A stretch of 64,000 bases of DNA from an uncultured Rhodopila sp. (GTDB taxonomy: Bacteria > Pseudomonadota > Alphaproteobacteria > Acetobacterales > Acetobacteraceae), in NCBI RefSeq assembly GCF_903944925.1, contig NZ_CAJATU010000072.1, positions 186,001 to 250,000 of the forward strand, given 5' to 3'. Below are positions 1 to 8,577 of the stretch, in pieces. Below the pieces are notes generated by a model. The model made no database searches, was not told the DNA's origin, and worked only from the letters and a program-made list of their open reading frames with translations. Each line of letters begins with the position of its first letter. Position 1 is the first letter of the stretch. The position numbers were made by a program, and so were the translations under genes.

Positions 1-1128
1 GTCGAAATGGTGCTTCACCAGCGATTTATGCAGGATATCGACGTCTTTCTTCCGGTTGCAGAAGATCAGAGCGTTCTGCACGTTTTGCGAGCGAATCAGC
101 CGCCGCAGCGCCTCGCGCTTGTCGTGCTCGGCTACCAGCGCCAGGCCCTCGGTGATCGTCGTGGCGACCGAGGCGGCGCGGGACACCGCGATTTCCTTCG
201 GATTCGTCAGGAACGCATCGACCAGGCGGCGGATTTCCGGTCCCATCGTCGCGGAGAAGAACAGCGTCTGGCGGGTCTTCGGCAGGAAGGAGACGATCTT
301 TTCGACGTCCGGGATGAAGCCCATGTCGAGCATGCGGTCCGCTTCGTCGATCACCAGGATGCGGGTGTCGGACAGCAGGATCGAGCCGCGGTCGAACATG
401 TCGAGCAGACGGCCCGGGGTGGCGATCAAGACATCGACACCCTTCATAAGGATGTCCTTCTGGTCGTTCATGCTCTCGCCGCCGATGATCAAGGCGTGCG
501 TGAGTTTCAGGTACTTTCCGTACTGGACAAAATTCTCCGCCACCTGCAGGGCGAGTTCCCGGGTCGGCTCGAGGATCAGGCTGCGCGGCATGCGGGCGCG
601 GGCGCGGGAGCCGGAGAGAATATCCAGCATCGGCAGGGTGAAGCCGGCCGTCTTGCCGGTGCCGGTCTGCGCCGTGCCCATGACGTCGCGGCCCATCAGC
701 ACGAACGGGATCGCCTGCTCCTGGATCGGGGTCGGGTGGCGATACCCCATATCCGCGATCGCGCGCAGCACTTCTTCGGACAGGCCGAGATCGGCGAATA
801 CGACTCGCGGCGGCTCCGGCGGCGGACCTTCGGCGATCGGGATCGACACGGCGGTTTCTTCAACCGGATCAACGGTGTCCTGCGCCGCTGCGATGCCGGC
901 ATCCCCGGCTTCGGTGGCGGCAGCTTCCGCCGCCGGCAGCGCATCGTCCGCCGCGGACTCCGCCGGTTCAGGCACGGGCCCCCCGTCCTCGGGCGATGCC
1001 TGCGGGGATGCGTCGATCGCGGCTTCGGACGTCGTCGCGACGATCGCTTCCGCGTCGGCTGGTTCGCGTGAGGCGGTGGTTGTATCGGTCAAATCGGGTC
1101 CAGTCGGTGGCATGGGTACTTTTTTCAT
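1..1128 (-). CDS. DEAD-box ATP-dependent RNA helicase (3' end outside window)
   Basis: Reading leftwards, 376 codons are in the window and the gene runs off the left edge. After an acidic, Ala/Pro-rich N-terminal extension of roughly 75 residues come the Q-motif region (GYRHPTPIQEQAI), motif I (AQTGTGKT), motif Ia (PTRELALQ), motif II (DEAD in VIDEADRMLDMGF), motif III (SAT) and the start of the C-terminal helicase domain (NALIFCNRKKDVD). This is a RhlE-like DEAD-box helicase, a family that unwinds RNA duplexes in ribosome assembly or mRNA decay. The ATG at 1128 is followed by a second in-frame ATG at 1113; neither has a strong ribosome binding site, so the start is uncertain by five codons. 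The long acidic N-terminus is unusual for RhlE, which normally starts close to the Q motif. Confidence 0.9.
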   Translation of the reverse strand, partial: MKKVPMPPTGPDLTDTTTASREPADAEAIVATTSEAAIDASPQASPEDGGPVPEPAESAADDALPAAEAAATEAGDAGIAAAQDTVDPVEETAVSIPIAEGPPPEPPRVVFADLGLSEEVLRAIADMGYRHPTPIQEQAIPFVLMGRDVMGTAQTGTGKTAGFTLPMLDILSGSRARARMPRSLILEPTRELALQVAENFVQYGKYLKLTHALIIGGESMNDQKDILMKGVDVLIATPGRLLDMFDRGSILLSDTRILVIDEADRMLDMGFIPDVEKIVSFLPKTRQTLFFSATMGPEIRRLVDAFLTNPKEIAVSRAASVATTITEGLALVAEHDKREALRRLIRSQNVQNALIFCNRKKDVDILHKSLVKHHFD

Positions 1129-1512
1129 GGCGCGAAAGCCACGCCCGTCGGTCCTACGCGGGGCGCACACGCAAAGGTGCCTGCATCCGCTCGCGCGACC
1201 GGCGGGGTATCGGGACTGCGAAGCCAAAAGTCAAGGATCGAGCGCAAAATGAGCGGGATATTCGTTTGCGCCATGATTTTGTCCGTCAGCGCGCCGGCGC
1301 CGGGCGATGCCGGCCCGGTCGCCGCATCGGCACCCCGAACCGGACACGGATGCGCCGGCCAGAACCCCCGTTCCTGTTGAAGCGGCGCGGAAAGAACGTT
1401 AGATTTACGTCTCAGGGATAATGCGGTCCGGAAAACATTCGGCACCGCCCGCATTCCCGCCAACCGGTGCACCCGAGCCGGGCGGTTTCAGCAAAACGGA
1501 TTTAGCCCACTC
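1129..1512. other. Intergenic gap between divergent genes
   Basis: This 384-bp stretch separates the helicase (leftward) from the PDC-PAS protein (rightward), so promoters for both should lie here. An open frame beginning at the ATG at 1249 could encode about 43 residues with a hydrophobic start (MSGIFVCAMILSVS), but it has no clear ribosome binding site, and I do not call it. No RNA gene or repeat was recognised. Confidence 0.5.
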
Positions 1513-3111
1513 ATGAGTGCCAGTTCTAAACGCCGCGGCCGCCACAGGACAGGCTCCAGCTCGACACGTTTTACGCCTTCCCTGGTGGTTCCGCCCGAAA
1601 CCGTGCACCCGGCGCCCATTGGCGCCGCGGGGGTCGCCGCCAGCGCCGCCGTCGCCATCGTGGCACTGGCATTGATGGCTTTGATCTGGATGATTACCAG
1701 CCGGGTGATACAGGACCAGGGCGCTGAAATCCGCGAGCGGGCTGAGCAATCGCTGGCCGGCCAGGCAGCCACGATGGCCGAGACCGTTTCGCATGAGCTG
1801 CAGATGATCGATCAGAGCCTGATGATCATCCAGTCCGCCTGGAAACAGGACAGCGATAGCGTCGATCTGAAGCGGTGGCCACAGAAAATGCCCGCCCTGA
1901 CAGCAGTTTCCGACGATCTCTTCATTTCCGACGAGAATCATATCGTTCGCCAGGATATCCTGCCGCAGGCGGTCGGCCAGCATGTCGGCGCCGCGTATGT
2001 AACGTTCGCGCACGGTATTCTCGAGTCCTTCGAAAGCGATGGCGCCAGGCTCAAGGATTCCTCGCTGGTGCAAGTGAACGACGGCGCGCCGATAGATGCG
2101 CGGCAGTTTCTGATGTATATTGTCAGGCCCCTGGATCACCCGAGAGACTGGCAGGTCGGTGCGTCCTATCGCTCGACCGAGCTGACCAGGCTGTTTGCCG
2201 AGGCAGCCCTTGGCTTCAACCCGGTGGTTGCCCTGATCGATACGCTAAACGGCAACGTTCAAGCCCTGGTAGGCCCGTCCGCACGCAGGCCGAAGACAGA
2301 TCTCTCGCAAACACCCCTGTTCGCAACGATGACGCGGCTGGACTCCGGGGTCTGGCTCGGTCCGACCGGGATCGATGAGGTCGAGCGGCTGCACGCGTTC
2401 CATCGTGTCGCCGATCGCGACCTGACGGTGATCGTCGGTGCGAACTGGGCGGAAGTGATGACGCCGGTTGCCAACCTTGCCGCGGCCAGCCGCATCCTGG
2501 CCGGAGTCGCCAGCGCCCTTGTGATGGCGGTCGCCGCCCTGGTGCTGTGGGAACTCTATGCCCTGCGCAGCCGCCGCCACCGTGAGCGGATCTACAAGCG
2601 TACCAAGAGCGAGATCGAGCGACTGCGGTCGGACGAGGCGGTCAACCTGACGCGCACCCAACTCAGCGCCAACCGCCTGCAGGCCCTGATGGAAAACGCT
2701 TCGGATGGAGTCGCCCTGTTCGATGCGAGCCAGCGGCTGGTGCAATGGAACCACACCTTCGCCCGCGGCATCGGGATCCAACTGCGGCAGGAATTGCCGT
2801 TGGATTCGCTGCTGCGCGAGCAGTTCGCCCTGGCCCGCCCGGGGAGCGGCGTAACCGATCCCGAAGCGGAGATTGCGCGCCGCGCCATCATGCTGCTGAC
2901 TGGCAATGCCGCGGGAATCCCGCTGCGCGGTCCGGAGGCCGATCCCCTCATGCTGCGCGGTCTGCCGATAGAGCTTGGCGGGTTGATCCTGCTGCTCAAC
3001 GGGTTCGCGACATGGCATCAGGCGCCGGCCCCTGAGATGCGCGTGTTCACTGACGCACTGTCAGCCTCGCCGCCGCCGTTGCCGCCCGCTCCGGCGCCGA
3101 TCGAATGGTGA
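1513..3111 (+). CDS. Membrane sensor protein with periplasmic PDC domain and PAS domain, no output domain
   Basis: 532 residues. A basic, Ser-rich start is followed by a membrane segment at about residues 38-62, a periplasmic region of about 265 residues resembling double-Cache (PDC) sensor domains, a second membrane segment at about 328-350, a short coiled segment and a cytoplasmic PAS domain (about 390-460, with MENASDGVALFDASQRLVQW). The chain then ends in a Pro-rich tail (PPPLPPAPAP). No HisKA, HATPase, GGDEF, EAL or methyl-accepting domain follows, which is odd because this architecture normally feeds such an output. Its sensing half resembles the hybrid kinase at 57280-60447 in layout. 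It may partner a separate kinase or be a truncated one. It ends 3 bp from the convergent lrgB stop. Confidence 0.75.
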   Translation: MSASSKRRGRHRTGSSSTRFTPSLVVPPETVHPAPIGAAGVAASAAVAIVALALMALIWMITSRVIQDQGAEIRERAEQSLAGQAATMAETVSHELQMIDQSLMIIQSAWKQDSDSVDLKRWPQKMPALTAVSDDLFISDENHIVRQDILPQAVGQHVGAAYVTFAHGILESFESDGARLKDSSLVQVNDGAPIDARQFLMYIVRPLDHPRDWQVGASYRSTELTRLFAEAALGFNPVVALIDTLNGNVQALVGPSARRPKTDLSQTPLFATMTRLDSGVWLGPTGIDEVERLHAFHRVADRDLTVIVGANWAEVMTPVANLAAASRILAGVASALVMAVAALVLWELYALRSRRHRERIYKRTKSEIERLRSDEAVNLTRTQLSANRLQALMENASDGVALFDASQRLVQWNHTFARGIGIQLRQELPLDSLLREQFALARPGSGVTDPEAEIARRAIMLLTGNAAGIPLRGPEADPLMLRGLPIELGGLILLLNGFATWHQAPAPEMRVFTDALSASPPPLPPAPAPIEW

Positions 3112-3114
3112 AGG

Positions 3115-3822
3115 CTACAGCAGCAGCGGAACGATAACCGCGGTCAGCAGGGCGTTCAGGCCCATGGCGATGCCGGCGAAGGTCCCGGCGAGCGGATCGA
3201 CCTGGAACGCCCGCGCGGTGCCGATGCCGTGCGCGGCGAGCCCGGCCGCGAATCCCCGCGCCCGCGTGTCGGTGATCCGCAGCCGATCGAGCAGCGGCGT
3301 GACAATGATGGCGCCGAGGATGCCGGTGAGGATCACCAGCACCGCGGTCAGTGCCGGATCGCCGCCGAGTCGTCCGGATATGCCCATCGCCACCGCGGCG
3401 GTCACCGACTTGGGCGCAATCGAGATGACCACGGCAGCAGGCGCGCCCAGCAGCCGGGCGATCAGCACCGCCGAAACCAACGCGGTCACCGAACCGGCGA
3501 TCAGCGCGCAGGCCATCGGCAGGATCGACCGCATCACCATATGGCGGTGCTGATACAGCGGGATTGCCAGCGCCACCGTCGCCGGCCCGAGCAGGAAATG
3601 GATGAACTGGGCGCCGTCGAAATAGGTGGCGTAGGGCGTGCCGGTGCCGCGCACCAGGCCCCCGACGAGGCACATCGTCATGAGTACCGGATTGGCCAGC
3701 GGCGCCCGGTGCAGCGCCGCGGCAATCCGGTCGCACAGGCAATAGGCCAGGATCGTCACCGTCAGCCATAGCAGCGGCGACCGCGCCAGGTACACCCAGA
3801 GCGCGAAGACATCCTCATGCAT
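3115..3822 (-). CDS. lrgB: LrgB/CidB-family membrane protein
   Basis: About 235 residues and highly hydrophobic, with six or more predicted membrane segments. It carries the family landmarks ALAIPLYQH near residue 85, APKSVTAAVAMGIS in the middle and AAHGIGTARAF towards the C-terminus. LrgB-family proteins work with LrgA/CidA holin-like proteins in control of murein hydrolase export and, in several bacteria and plastids, in glycolate/pyruvate transport. The ATG at 3822 is preferred over one six codons upstream because it overlaps the lrgA stop by 8 bases, as expected for translational coupling. It is the last gene of a pcaF-lrgA-lrgB run. Confidence 0.88.
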   Translation of the reverse strand: MHEDVFALWVYLARSPLLWLTVTILAYCLCDRIAAALHRAPLANPVLMTMCLVGGLVRGTGTPYATYFDGAQFIHFLLGPATVALAIPLYQHRHMVMRSILPMACALIAGSVTALVSAVLIARLLGAPAAVVISIAPKSVTAAVAMGISGRLGGDPALTAVLVILTGILGAIIVTPLLDRLRITDTRARGFAAGLAAHGIGTARAFQVDPLAGTFAGIAMGLNALLTAVIVPLLL

Positions 3823-4186
3823 GCAGGCGGCGCGCCACAAAGTGGAACACCCAGGCCGTCACCGCCAGGCCCAGGACCGTCGAAACCAGCAGCGACAAAG
3901 CGATGGCCAGCGCATTGCCGGCCAGCACGTCGAGCCGCTGCACCACCCCCACGCCCGCCGGGATGAACAGCAGCGACAGATGCGACAGGATGCCCCGGCC
4001 GGTGTTTTCGAACGTCCCGTCGCGCAGCTCCGCCGGCATCCGGCGCAGGGCTTGGTCGCGCGCCAGCAGCAGCAGCAGGCACAGCACCATGCCGATGACC
4101 GGGCCGGGCACCGGGACGTCCGTCGCGTGAGCGATCGCCTCGCCGACAAGCTGGCAGAGCAGGATCAGGCCGAGGCTGAGCAGCAT
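3815..4186 (-). CDS. lrgA: LrgA/CidA-family holin-like protein
   Basis: 123 residues with four predicted membrane helices. It has the family signature PVPGPVIGMVLCLLLL near residue 25 and a second hydrophobic block (LSLLFIPAGVGVV) near residue 70. LrgA/CidA proteins are small inner-membrane proteins that act with LrgB. It starts 6 bp after the thiolase stop on the same strand and overlaps lrgB, so the three are probably co-transcribed. No good ribosome binding site precedes the ATG, which fits coupling to the upstream gene. Confidence 0.88.
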   Translation of the reverse strand: MLLSLGLILLCQLVGEAIAHATDVPVPGPVIGMVLCLLLLLARDQALRRMPAELRDGTFENTGRGILSHLSLLFIPAGVGVVQRLDVLAGNALAIALSLLVSTVLGLAVTAWVFHFVARRLHA

Positions 4187-4192
4187 CGCGGT

Positions 4193-5395
4193 TCAGACGC
4201 GTTCGATCAGCGCGGCGATGCCCTGGCCGACGCCGATGCACATGGTGACGACGGCGCGCCTGAGGTTCAGCGTCTCCATCGCGTTCACCGCCGTCAGTGC
4301 CAGCCGCGCGCCCGACATCCCGAGCGGGTGACCCAGAGCGATGGCGCCGCCATGCGGATTGACGTGCTCGGCGTTGTCGGTCAGGCCAAGCTGGCGCAGC
4401 ACCGCGATGCCCTGGCTGGCGAAAGCCTCGTTCAGCTCGATCAGGTCGATCTCGCCGATGGACAGGCCGGTGTTGGCCAGCAGCTTGCGCACCGCCGGAG
4501 CCGGGCCGATGCCCATGATGCGCGGCGCCACGCCGGCGGTGGCCATGGCGACGACCCGGGCGCGCGGCGTCAGGCCGTGCCGCTTCGCCCCTGCTTCCGA
4601 TGCCAGCAGCAGCGCCGCGGCGCCGTCGTTGACGCCGGAGGCATTGCCGGCGGTGACGGTACCGGGGTCGCGAAACGGGGTCTTCAGCCTGGCCAGCATC
4701 TCCAGCGTGGTTTCGGGACGCGGGTGCTCGTCGTGTTCCACCACCGTGTCGCCCTTGCGGCCCTTGATGGTGACGGGCGTGATCTCCTTCGCAAAGAAGC
4801 CGCTGTCCTGCGCCTTCTTTGCCTTCTGCTGGCTGTTGTACGCAAACCGGTCCTGATCGGCGCGGGAGATCTGGAACTCTTCAGCGACGTTCTCGCCGGT
4901 TTCCGGCATCGACTCGGTGCCGTAGGCCTTCTGCATCAGCTTGTTGACGAAGCGCCAGCCGATGGTGGTGTCGTAGACCTCGGCGGAGCGGGAAAACGCT
5001 TCGGTCGCCTTGCCCATGACGAAGGGCGCGCGGGTCATGCTTTCCACTCCGCCGGCCAGCATCAGATGCGCTTCGCCGGTCTTGATCGCGCGGGCGGCGG
5101 TGCCGACGGCATCAAGCCCGGAGCCGCACAGGCGGTTGATGGTCGAGCCGGGGACGGAGGCGGGCAGGCCGGCCAGCAAAACCGCCATGCGGGCGACGTT
5201 GCGATTGTCCTCGCCAGCCTGGTTGGCGCAGCCGAGGATGCTGTCGTCGAGCGCTTCCCAGTCGATGCCGGCGTTGCGCCCGGCAAGGGCGCGGATCGGG
5301 TGCGCGGCGAGGTCGTCCGTGCGAACATCCTTCAGCGCGCCGGCATAGCGGCCGATGGGGGTGCGGGTGAAGTCGCAGATATACGCCTCGGTCAT
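4193..5395 (-). CDS. pcaF: Acetyl-CoA acyltransferase, probable 3-oxoadipyl-CoA thiolase
   Basis: 400 residues, full thiolase length. The nucleophilic cysteine is C90 in STINRLCGSGLDAVG. The C-terminal catalytic motifs are NEAFASQG, GGAIALGHPLGMSGAR and CIGVGQG. The start MTEAYICDFTRTPIGRYAGAL and the EVYDTTIGWRFVN region match 3-oxoadipyl-CoA thiolases of the beta-ketoadipate and phenylacetate pathways, which split 3-oxoadipyl-CoA into succinyl-CoA and acetyl-CoA. No other aromatic-degradation genes are nearby; instead lrgAB follows immediately. A generic acetyl-CoA acetyltransferase is the alternative. Confidence 0.88.
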   Translation of the reverse strand: MTEAYICDFTRTPIGRYAGALKDVRTDDLAAHPIRALAGRNAGIDWEALDDSILGCANQAGEDNRNVARMAVLLAGLPASVPGSTINRLCGSGLDAVGTAARAIKTGEAHLMLAGGVESMTRAPFVMGKATEAFSRSAEVYDTTIGWRFVNKLMQKAYGTESMPETGENVAEEFQISRADQDRFAYNSQQKAKKAQDSGFFAKEITPVTIKGRKGDTVVEHDEHPRPETTLEMLARLKTPFRDPGTVTAGNASGVNDGAAALLLASEAGAKRHGLTPRARVVAMATAGVAPRIMGIGPAPAVRKLLANTGLSIGEIDLIELNEAFASQGIAVLRQLGLTDNAEHVNPHGGAIALGHPLGMSGARLALTAVNAMETLNLRRAVVTMCIGVGQGIAALIERV

Positions 5396-5544
5396 GGATA
5401 TTTCTCCCCTTGGTGGATGCGCGGACGTCCCGGGCCAGTGTTAATCGGTTGATGGCGCTGACGCCAGTCGTGGCGCCGCGGCTGCGCCGCCCGGTTGCCC
5501 GGGAGTCCGCAGCAAGCCCCGCGACAGCGCGGCTGTGGCGGGAC

Positions 5545-5973
5545 GTGACCACCGAGCCGCATTATTGGATGCGTGGCGCTCACTACGATGCGGGACGTGA
5601 TCGCTTAATCATCCGGCTGACGACCGGCGTCGAGGTTGGCTTTGCGCCGCACGATCTGGAAGGTCTGCAAGATGCCGAGGCATTTGGTCTTGGCATCCAT
5701 TTCCCCACGATCGACGCCGATCTGTATGTGCCGGCGTTGCTGGAGGGGGTGTTGGTTTCGAAGCGTTGGATGGCGGCGCAGCTTGGCGCGGTCGGCGGAC
5801 GAACCCGCAGCGATGCCAAGGCTGCCGCTTCCCGGGAGAACGGCAAGCGCGGCGGTCGGCCGGCGAAGGTGGTGGCGGTGGAGGAGAATAACCAAGCTAA
5901 CTATTCGGCCCGCGTTCCATCGAAACCGGCTGCCACCGCTGCAGCTTCGAGGTCAGCAGCACCGACGGGTTGA
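5545..5973 (+). CDS. DUF2442 domain protein
   Basis: A DUF2442-type domain (GAHYDAGRDRLIIRLTTGVE ... LGIHFPTIDADLYVPALLEG) is followed by the usual basic tail SKRWMAAQLGA...AKAAASRENGKRGGRPAK. DUF2442 proteins are often the second partner of DUF4160 proteins in small toxin-antitoxin-like pairs, but no DUF4160 gene is adjacent here. The start is uncertain: the frame is open back to 5410, GTG at 5545 and ATG at 5569 are both possible, and none has a convincing ribosome binding site. The last 26 codons extend past the usual end of the family and overlap the 3' end of the convergent dehydrogenase by about 77 bp. Confidence 0.65.
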   Translation: MTTEPHYWMRGAHYDAGRDRLIIRLTTGVEVGFAPHDLEGLQDAEAFGLGIHFPTIDADLYVPALLEGVLVSKRWMAAQLGAVGGRTRSDAKAAASRENGKRGGRPAKVVAVEENNQANYSARVPSKPAATAAASRSAAPTG

Positions 5974-6943
5974 CGCAGCTCATCGGCCACTTGCCGTTCA
6001 GCACCAGCGCCAGCTCCCTCCCGACATGCCGCTTCCGCGCCGGATCGAACCGCGCCGAGGCGGATGCCGTGTGCGCGCTCAGCGTTACATTCGTCATGCC
6101 CAACAGCGGATTGTTATTCCCGGGCGGCTCGATCTCCAGCACATCCAGCCCGGCGTGAGCGATCCAACCCTCCTGCAGTGCCTTGATCAGCGCCGCTTCC
6201 TGCACCGTCGGGCCGCGGCCGGTGTTGATGAAAATCGCGCTCTTTTTCATCAGCCGGAAATGCTTCTCGGTCAGCATCCCCTCGGCTTCCGGCGTCGCGG
6301 GCGCATGCATCGACACGAAATCCGACTGCGACAGCACTTCTTCCAGCGTCGCCGGCAGCACGCCGTGCTCCACCATCACCAGTTCTTCGATGAAAGGATC
6401 ATACGCGATCACCCGCAGCCCGAACGGTTTCGCCCGTTTCGCCACCGCCCGCGCCACATGCCCGAACGCGATCAGCCCCAGCGTCAGCCCCATCAGCCGC
6501 GGGATTCGCAGCAGCGCCGGCCGCCCCTCGCGCCAGCGGCCCTCGCGCACCATGCGGTCCTGCTCGATGGTGCGGCGAAACCCGGCCAGCAGCAGCATCA
6601 TTGCGTGATCCGCGACTTCCTCGATGAAGGTGTCCGGACAGTTTGTCACCGGCATGCCGCGCGCCGTGGCCGCGGCGATATCGATGCTGTCCACGCCGAC
6701 GCTGCCCAGGACGATTGCGCGGCAGGTCTCAGGCAAGGCCTCGACCACCTTGCGACTGAATTTCATGCCTTTCGCATAAACGGCGTCCGCGTCCGCGGCG
6801 AAGCGGATGAAGCCATCCTCGTCCGCCGGGCCTTCGACGATGGCCGCGTCGATGCCTTCCAGCGGCTCCATCTCGTAATCGTAACCGCCGCCGGCGGTGG
6901 AAAAGCTGGCCCCGGCCGGCGTTGCGATCTTGTATTCTGCCAC
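5897..6943 (-). CDS. D-isomer-specific 2-hydroxyacid dehydrogenase (CtBP-like)
   Basis: About 348 residues. An N-terminal substrate domain is followed by an NAD-binding Rossmann domain with a GLIAFGHVARAVAKRAKPFG dinucleotide loop. The catalytic Arg lies in FINTGRGPTVQE, the Glu in AGLDVLEIEPPGNNNPL and the His in LSAHTAS, the standard triad of the family. Arrangement and length suit the C-terminal-binding-protein branch of D-2-hydroxyacid dehydrogenases, which interconvert 2-keto and D-2-hydroxy acids. The GTG at 6943 is chosen because AAGGAG sits seven bases upstream and the gene then begins 13 bp after the enolase-superfamily gene, an operon-like distance. The exact substrate is unknown. 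Confidence 0.85.
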   Translation of the reverse strand: MAEYKIATPAGASFSTAGGGYDYEMEPLEGIDAAIVEGPADEDGFIRFAADADAVYAKGMKFSRKVVEALPETCRAIVLGSVGVDSIDIAAATARGMPVTNCPDTFIEEVADHAMMLLLAGFRRTIEQDRMVREGRWREGRPALLRIPRLMGLTLGLIAFGHVARAVAKRAKPFGLRVIAYDPFIEELVMVEHGVLPATLEEVLSQSDFVSMHAPATPEAEGMLTEKHFRLMKKSAIFINTGRGPTVQEAALIKALQEGWIAHAGLDVLEIEPPGNNNPLLGMTNVTLSAHTASASARFDPARKRHVGRELALVLNGKWPMSCVNPSVLLTSKLQRWQPVSMERGPNS

Positions 6944-6956
6944 GTCTGTCTCCTTG

Positions 6957-8132
6957 TCAGTGCTTCGGCGGACGCGCCCGCACGGCTTTTTCGTTGATGT
7001 CGATGCCCCAGCCAGGACCGCCGGGCAGGACGAACTCGCCGTCTTCGATTGTCGGGACAACCGTATAGAACTCATCGCGCCACGGCGCGCTGTCCATGTC
7101 GATTTCCATCACCCGGAAATTCGGCACCACCGCGCTGAACGTCGCGCTGATGGCGCTGCACAGGTGGCCGTAGAAATTATGCGGCGCGACATTGATTTCG
7201 TTCACATCCGCCATTGCGGCGATTTTCACTGATTCCAGCAGCCCGTTCCAGATCACGTCCACGATGGCGACGTCTGTCGCATACTGGTCAAGAAACGGCT
7301 TGAATTCCCGGCGGCCATGCAAGGTTTCGCAGGAGGCGATGGGGCACGGGGCGCCGCGCTTGATCTCCGCCAGCGCCGCCGCGTCATGCGTATCGATCTC
7401 CAGCCAGGTCAGGTGCGCCCCGGCCACCGCGGCGGCGATGCGCTTGTAGCCCTCGGTCTTGAAGTTGAAGTTCACATCGAGATGGATGCCCATCTCCGGG
7501 CCCACCGCCTCCCGGATCACCGCAAGCTGCTCGGTCACGCCGCGGATCAGCCGGTTGTCCCAGTTCAGCTCCGGCCAGCCGGGGGTGCGGCCGAACCCCG
7601 GCACGTAATAGGCCAGCCGCCCGTCCACCAGCGGCAGGATATTGGTCTTCAGGGCGCGGAAGCCGCGGTCCCGCACCTCTCGTGCATGCCGGGCGAGGTC
7701 GTCGTAGGTTGCCAGCGGCGGCGTGCCCATCAGCGCACCGTTGCGCACCCGGTAAGTCCCGAAATGCGACCAATACACCGGGATCCGTTCCCGTATCGGC
7801 CCGCCGAACAGCGCCGCCACCGGCACCCCGTACGCCTTGCCGGCGACGTCCAGCAGGGCGTTCTCGATCGCCGCGATCGCCTGCTGGTTCAGCCCGCCGC
7901 GCGACTGCCGCGTCAGCACGTGCAGGCGCTGCGTCACCTGTTCGAACCGCCGCGGATCGACGCCAATCAGCACCGGCGCGAGGCCATTGATCACATCGGA
8001 CAGGCCAGTGCTGCCGAAGCTTTCGTTGAACTCCGACCAGCCGATAATGCCGTCGCCGGTGGTCACCTTGAGGAACGAAAACATCCGCCAGCCGGCATCC
8101 GCCTGCAGGGTTTCGATCCCGTCGATTTTCAT
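6957..8132 (-). CDS. Enolase-superfamily (mandelate racemase/muconate lactonizing) enzyme
   Basis: 391 residues. The N-terminal capping domain (MKIDGIETLQADAGWRMFSF) is followed by a TIM barrel. Probable metal ligands are the Asp of HLDVNFNF, the Glu of TWLEIDTHD and the Glu of IASCETLHGR; APHNFYGH carries the barrel-end His. Members abstract a proton next to a carboxylate, typically as sugar-acid dehydratases or racemases. The second-strand lysine motif reads KTN rather than KxK, so the catalytic bases differ from the best-known members. The ATG at 8132 has GGGGAGG five bases upstream. With the following 2-hydroxyacid dehydrogenase it suggests a short pathway for a hydroxy or sugar acid. Confidence 0.85.
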   Translation of the reverse strand: MKIDGIETLQADAGWRMFSFLKVTTGDGIIGWSEFNESFGSTGLSDVINGLAPVLIGVDPRRFEQVTQRLHVLTRQSRGGLNQQAIAAIENALLDVAGKAYGVPVAALFGGPIRERIPVYWSHFGTYRVRNGALMGTPPLATYDDLARHAREVRDRGFRALKTNILPLVDGRLAYYVPGFGRTPGWPELNWDNRLIRGVTEQLAVIREAVGPEMGIHLDVNFNFKTEGYKRIAAAVAGAHLTWLEIDTHDAAALAEIKRGAPCPIASCETLHGRREFKPFLDQYATDVAIVDVIWNGLLESVKIAAMADVNEINVAPHNFYGHLCSAISATFSAVVPNFRVMEIDMDSAPWRDEFYTVVPTIEDGEFVLPGGPGWGIDINEKAVRARPPKH

Positions 8133-8190
8133 GGTTGCCTCCCCGCCGCGCCGGGAGAAAGTCCAGCACGACCGGGCGCCAGCGGCAAGT

Positions 8191-8577
8191 TTACGGCGCC
8201 AGATCCCAGAACGGATGCACGCCGTAGTAAGAGTAGATACCGCGCCGCCAGGTGTCATCCTGCCAGGATGCGGCCGCTTCGTCGCTGTAGGACGGCGCGC
8301 CCTCCAGCACGTCGTGACCGATATCCACGACGTAGCCGCCCATTTCGGTATCGTAGCTGAGCTTCTCCCAAGGCAGCGGGTAGTAGCGGTCGCCGATGCC
8401 CAGGAACCCGCCATGCGCCAGGATGGCATAGGCGATCCGTCCGGTCCCCTTGTCGATCATGACGTCCTCGATCGCGCCGAGTTTTTCCAGGTCCATACTG
8501 AAGACGGTAGCGCCCTGCACCTGCCTGGCCGCGATCAGGCGGCCCGAGGTATTGGTGGTGTCATCCAAGCTCGCCAT
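8191..8577 (-). CDS. PRC-barrel domain protein
   Basis: 128 residues. A single PRC-barrel domain spans most of the chain, with the recognisable core LGAIEDVMIDKGTGRIAYAI followed by PLPWEKLSYDTEMGGYVVDI. PRC barrels occur in the reaction-centre H subunit, RimM and many small stress-related proteins. This free-standing type with a Trp/Tyr-rich tail (DDTWRRGIYSYYGVHPFWDL) is common in alphaproteobacteria and has no defined function. The ATG at 8577 is preceded by AGGAGA. It is monocistronic and divergent from the TonB receptor. Confidence 0.85.
   Translation of the reverse strand: MASLDDTTNTSGRLIAARQVQGATVFSMDLEKLGAIEDVMIDKGTGRIAYAILAHGGFLGIGDRYYPLPWEKLSYDTEMGGYVVDIGHDVLEGAPSYSDEAAASWQDDTWRRGIYSYYGVHPFWDLAP

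Noticed and set aside
7-1252. Long plus-strand open frames over the left edge
   Set aside because: They are antisense to the DEAD-box helicase; low-complexity Arg/Gly/Ser-rich products, no family match by eye.
1249-1380. 43-codon frame with a signal-peptide-like start
   Set aside because: No ribosome binding site and no conserved features; lies in a divergent promoter region.
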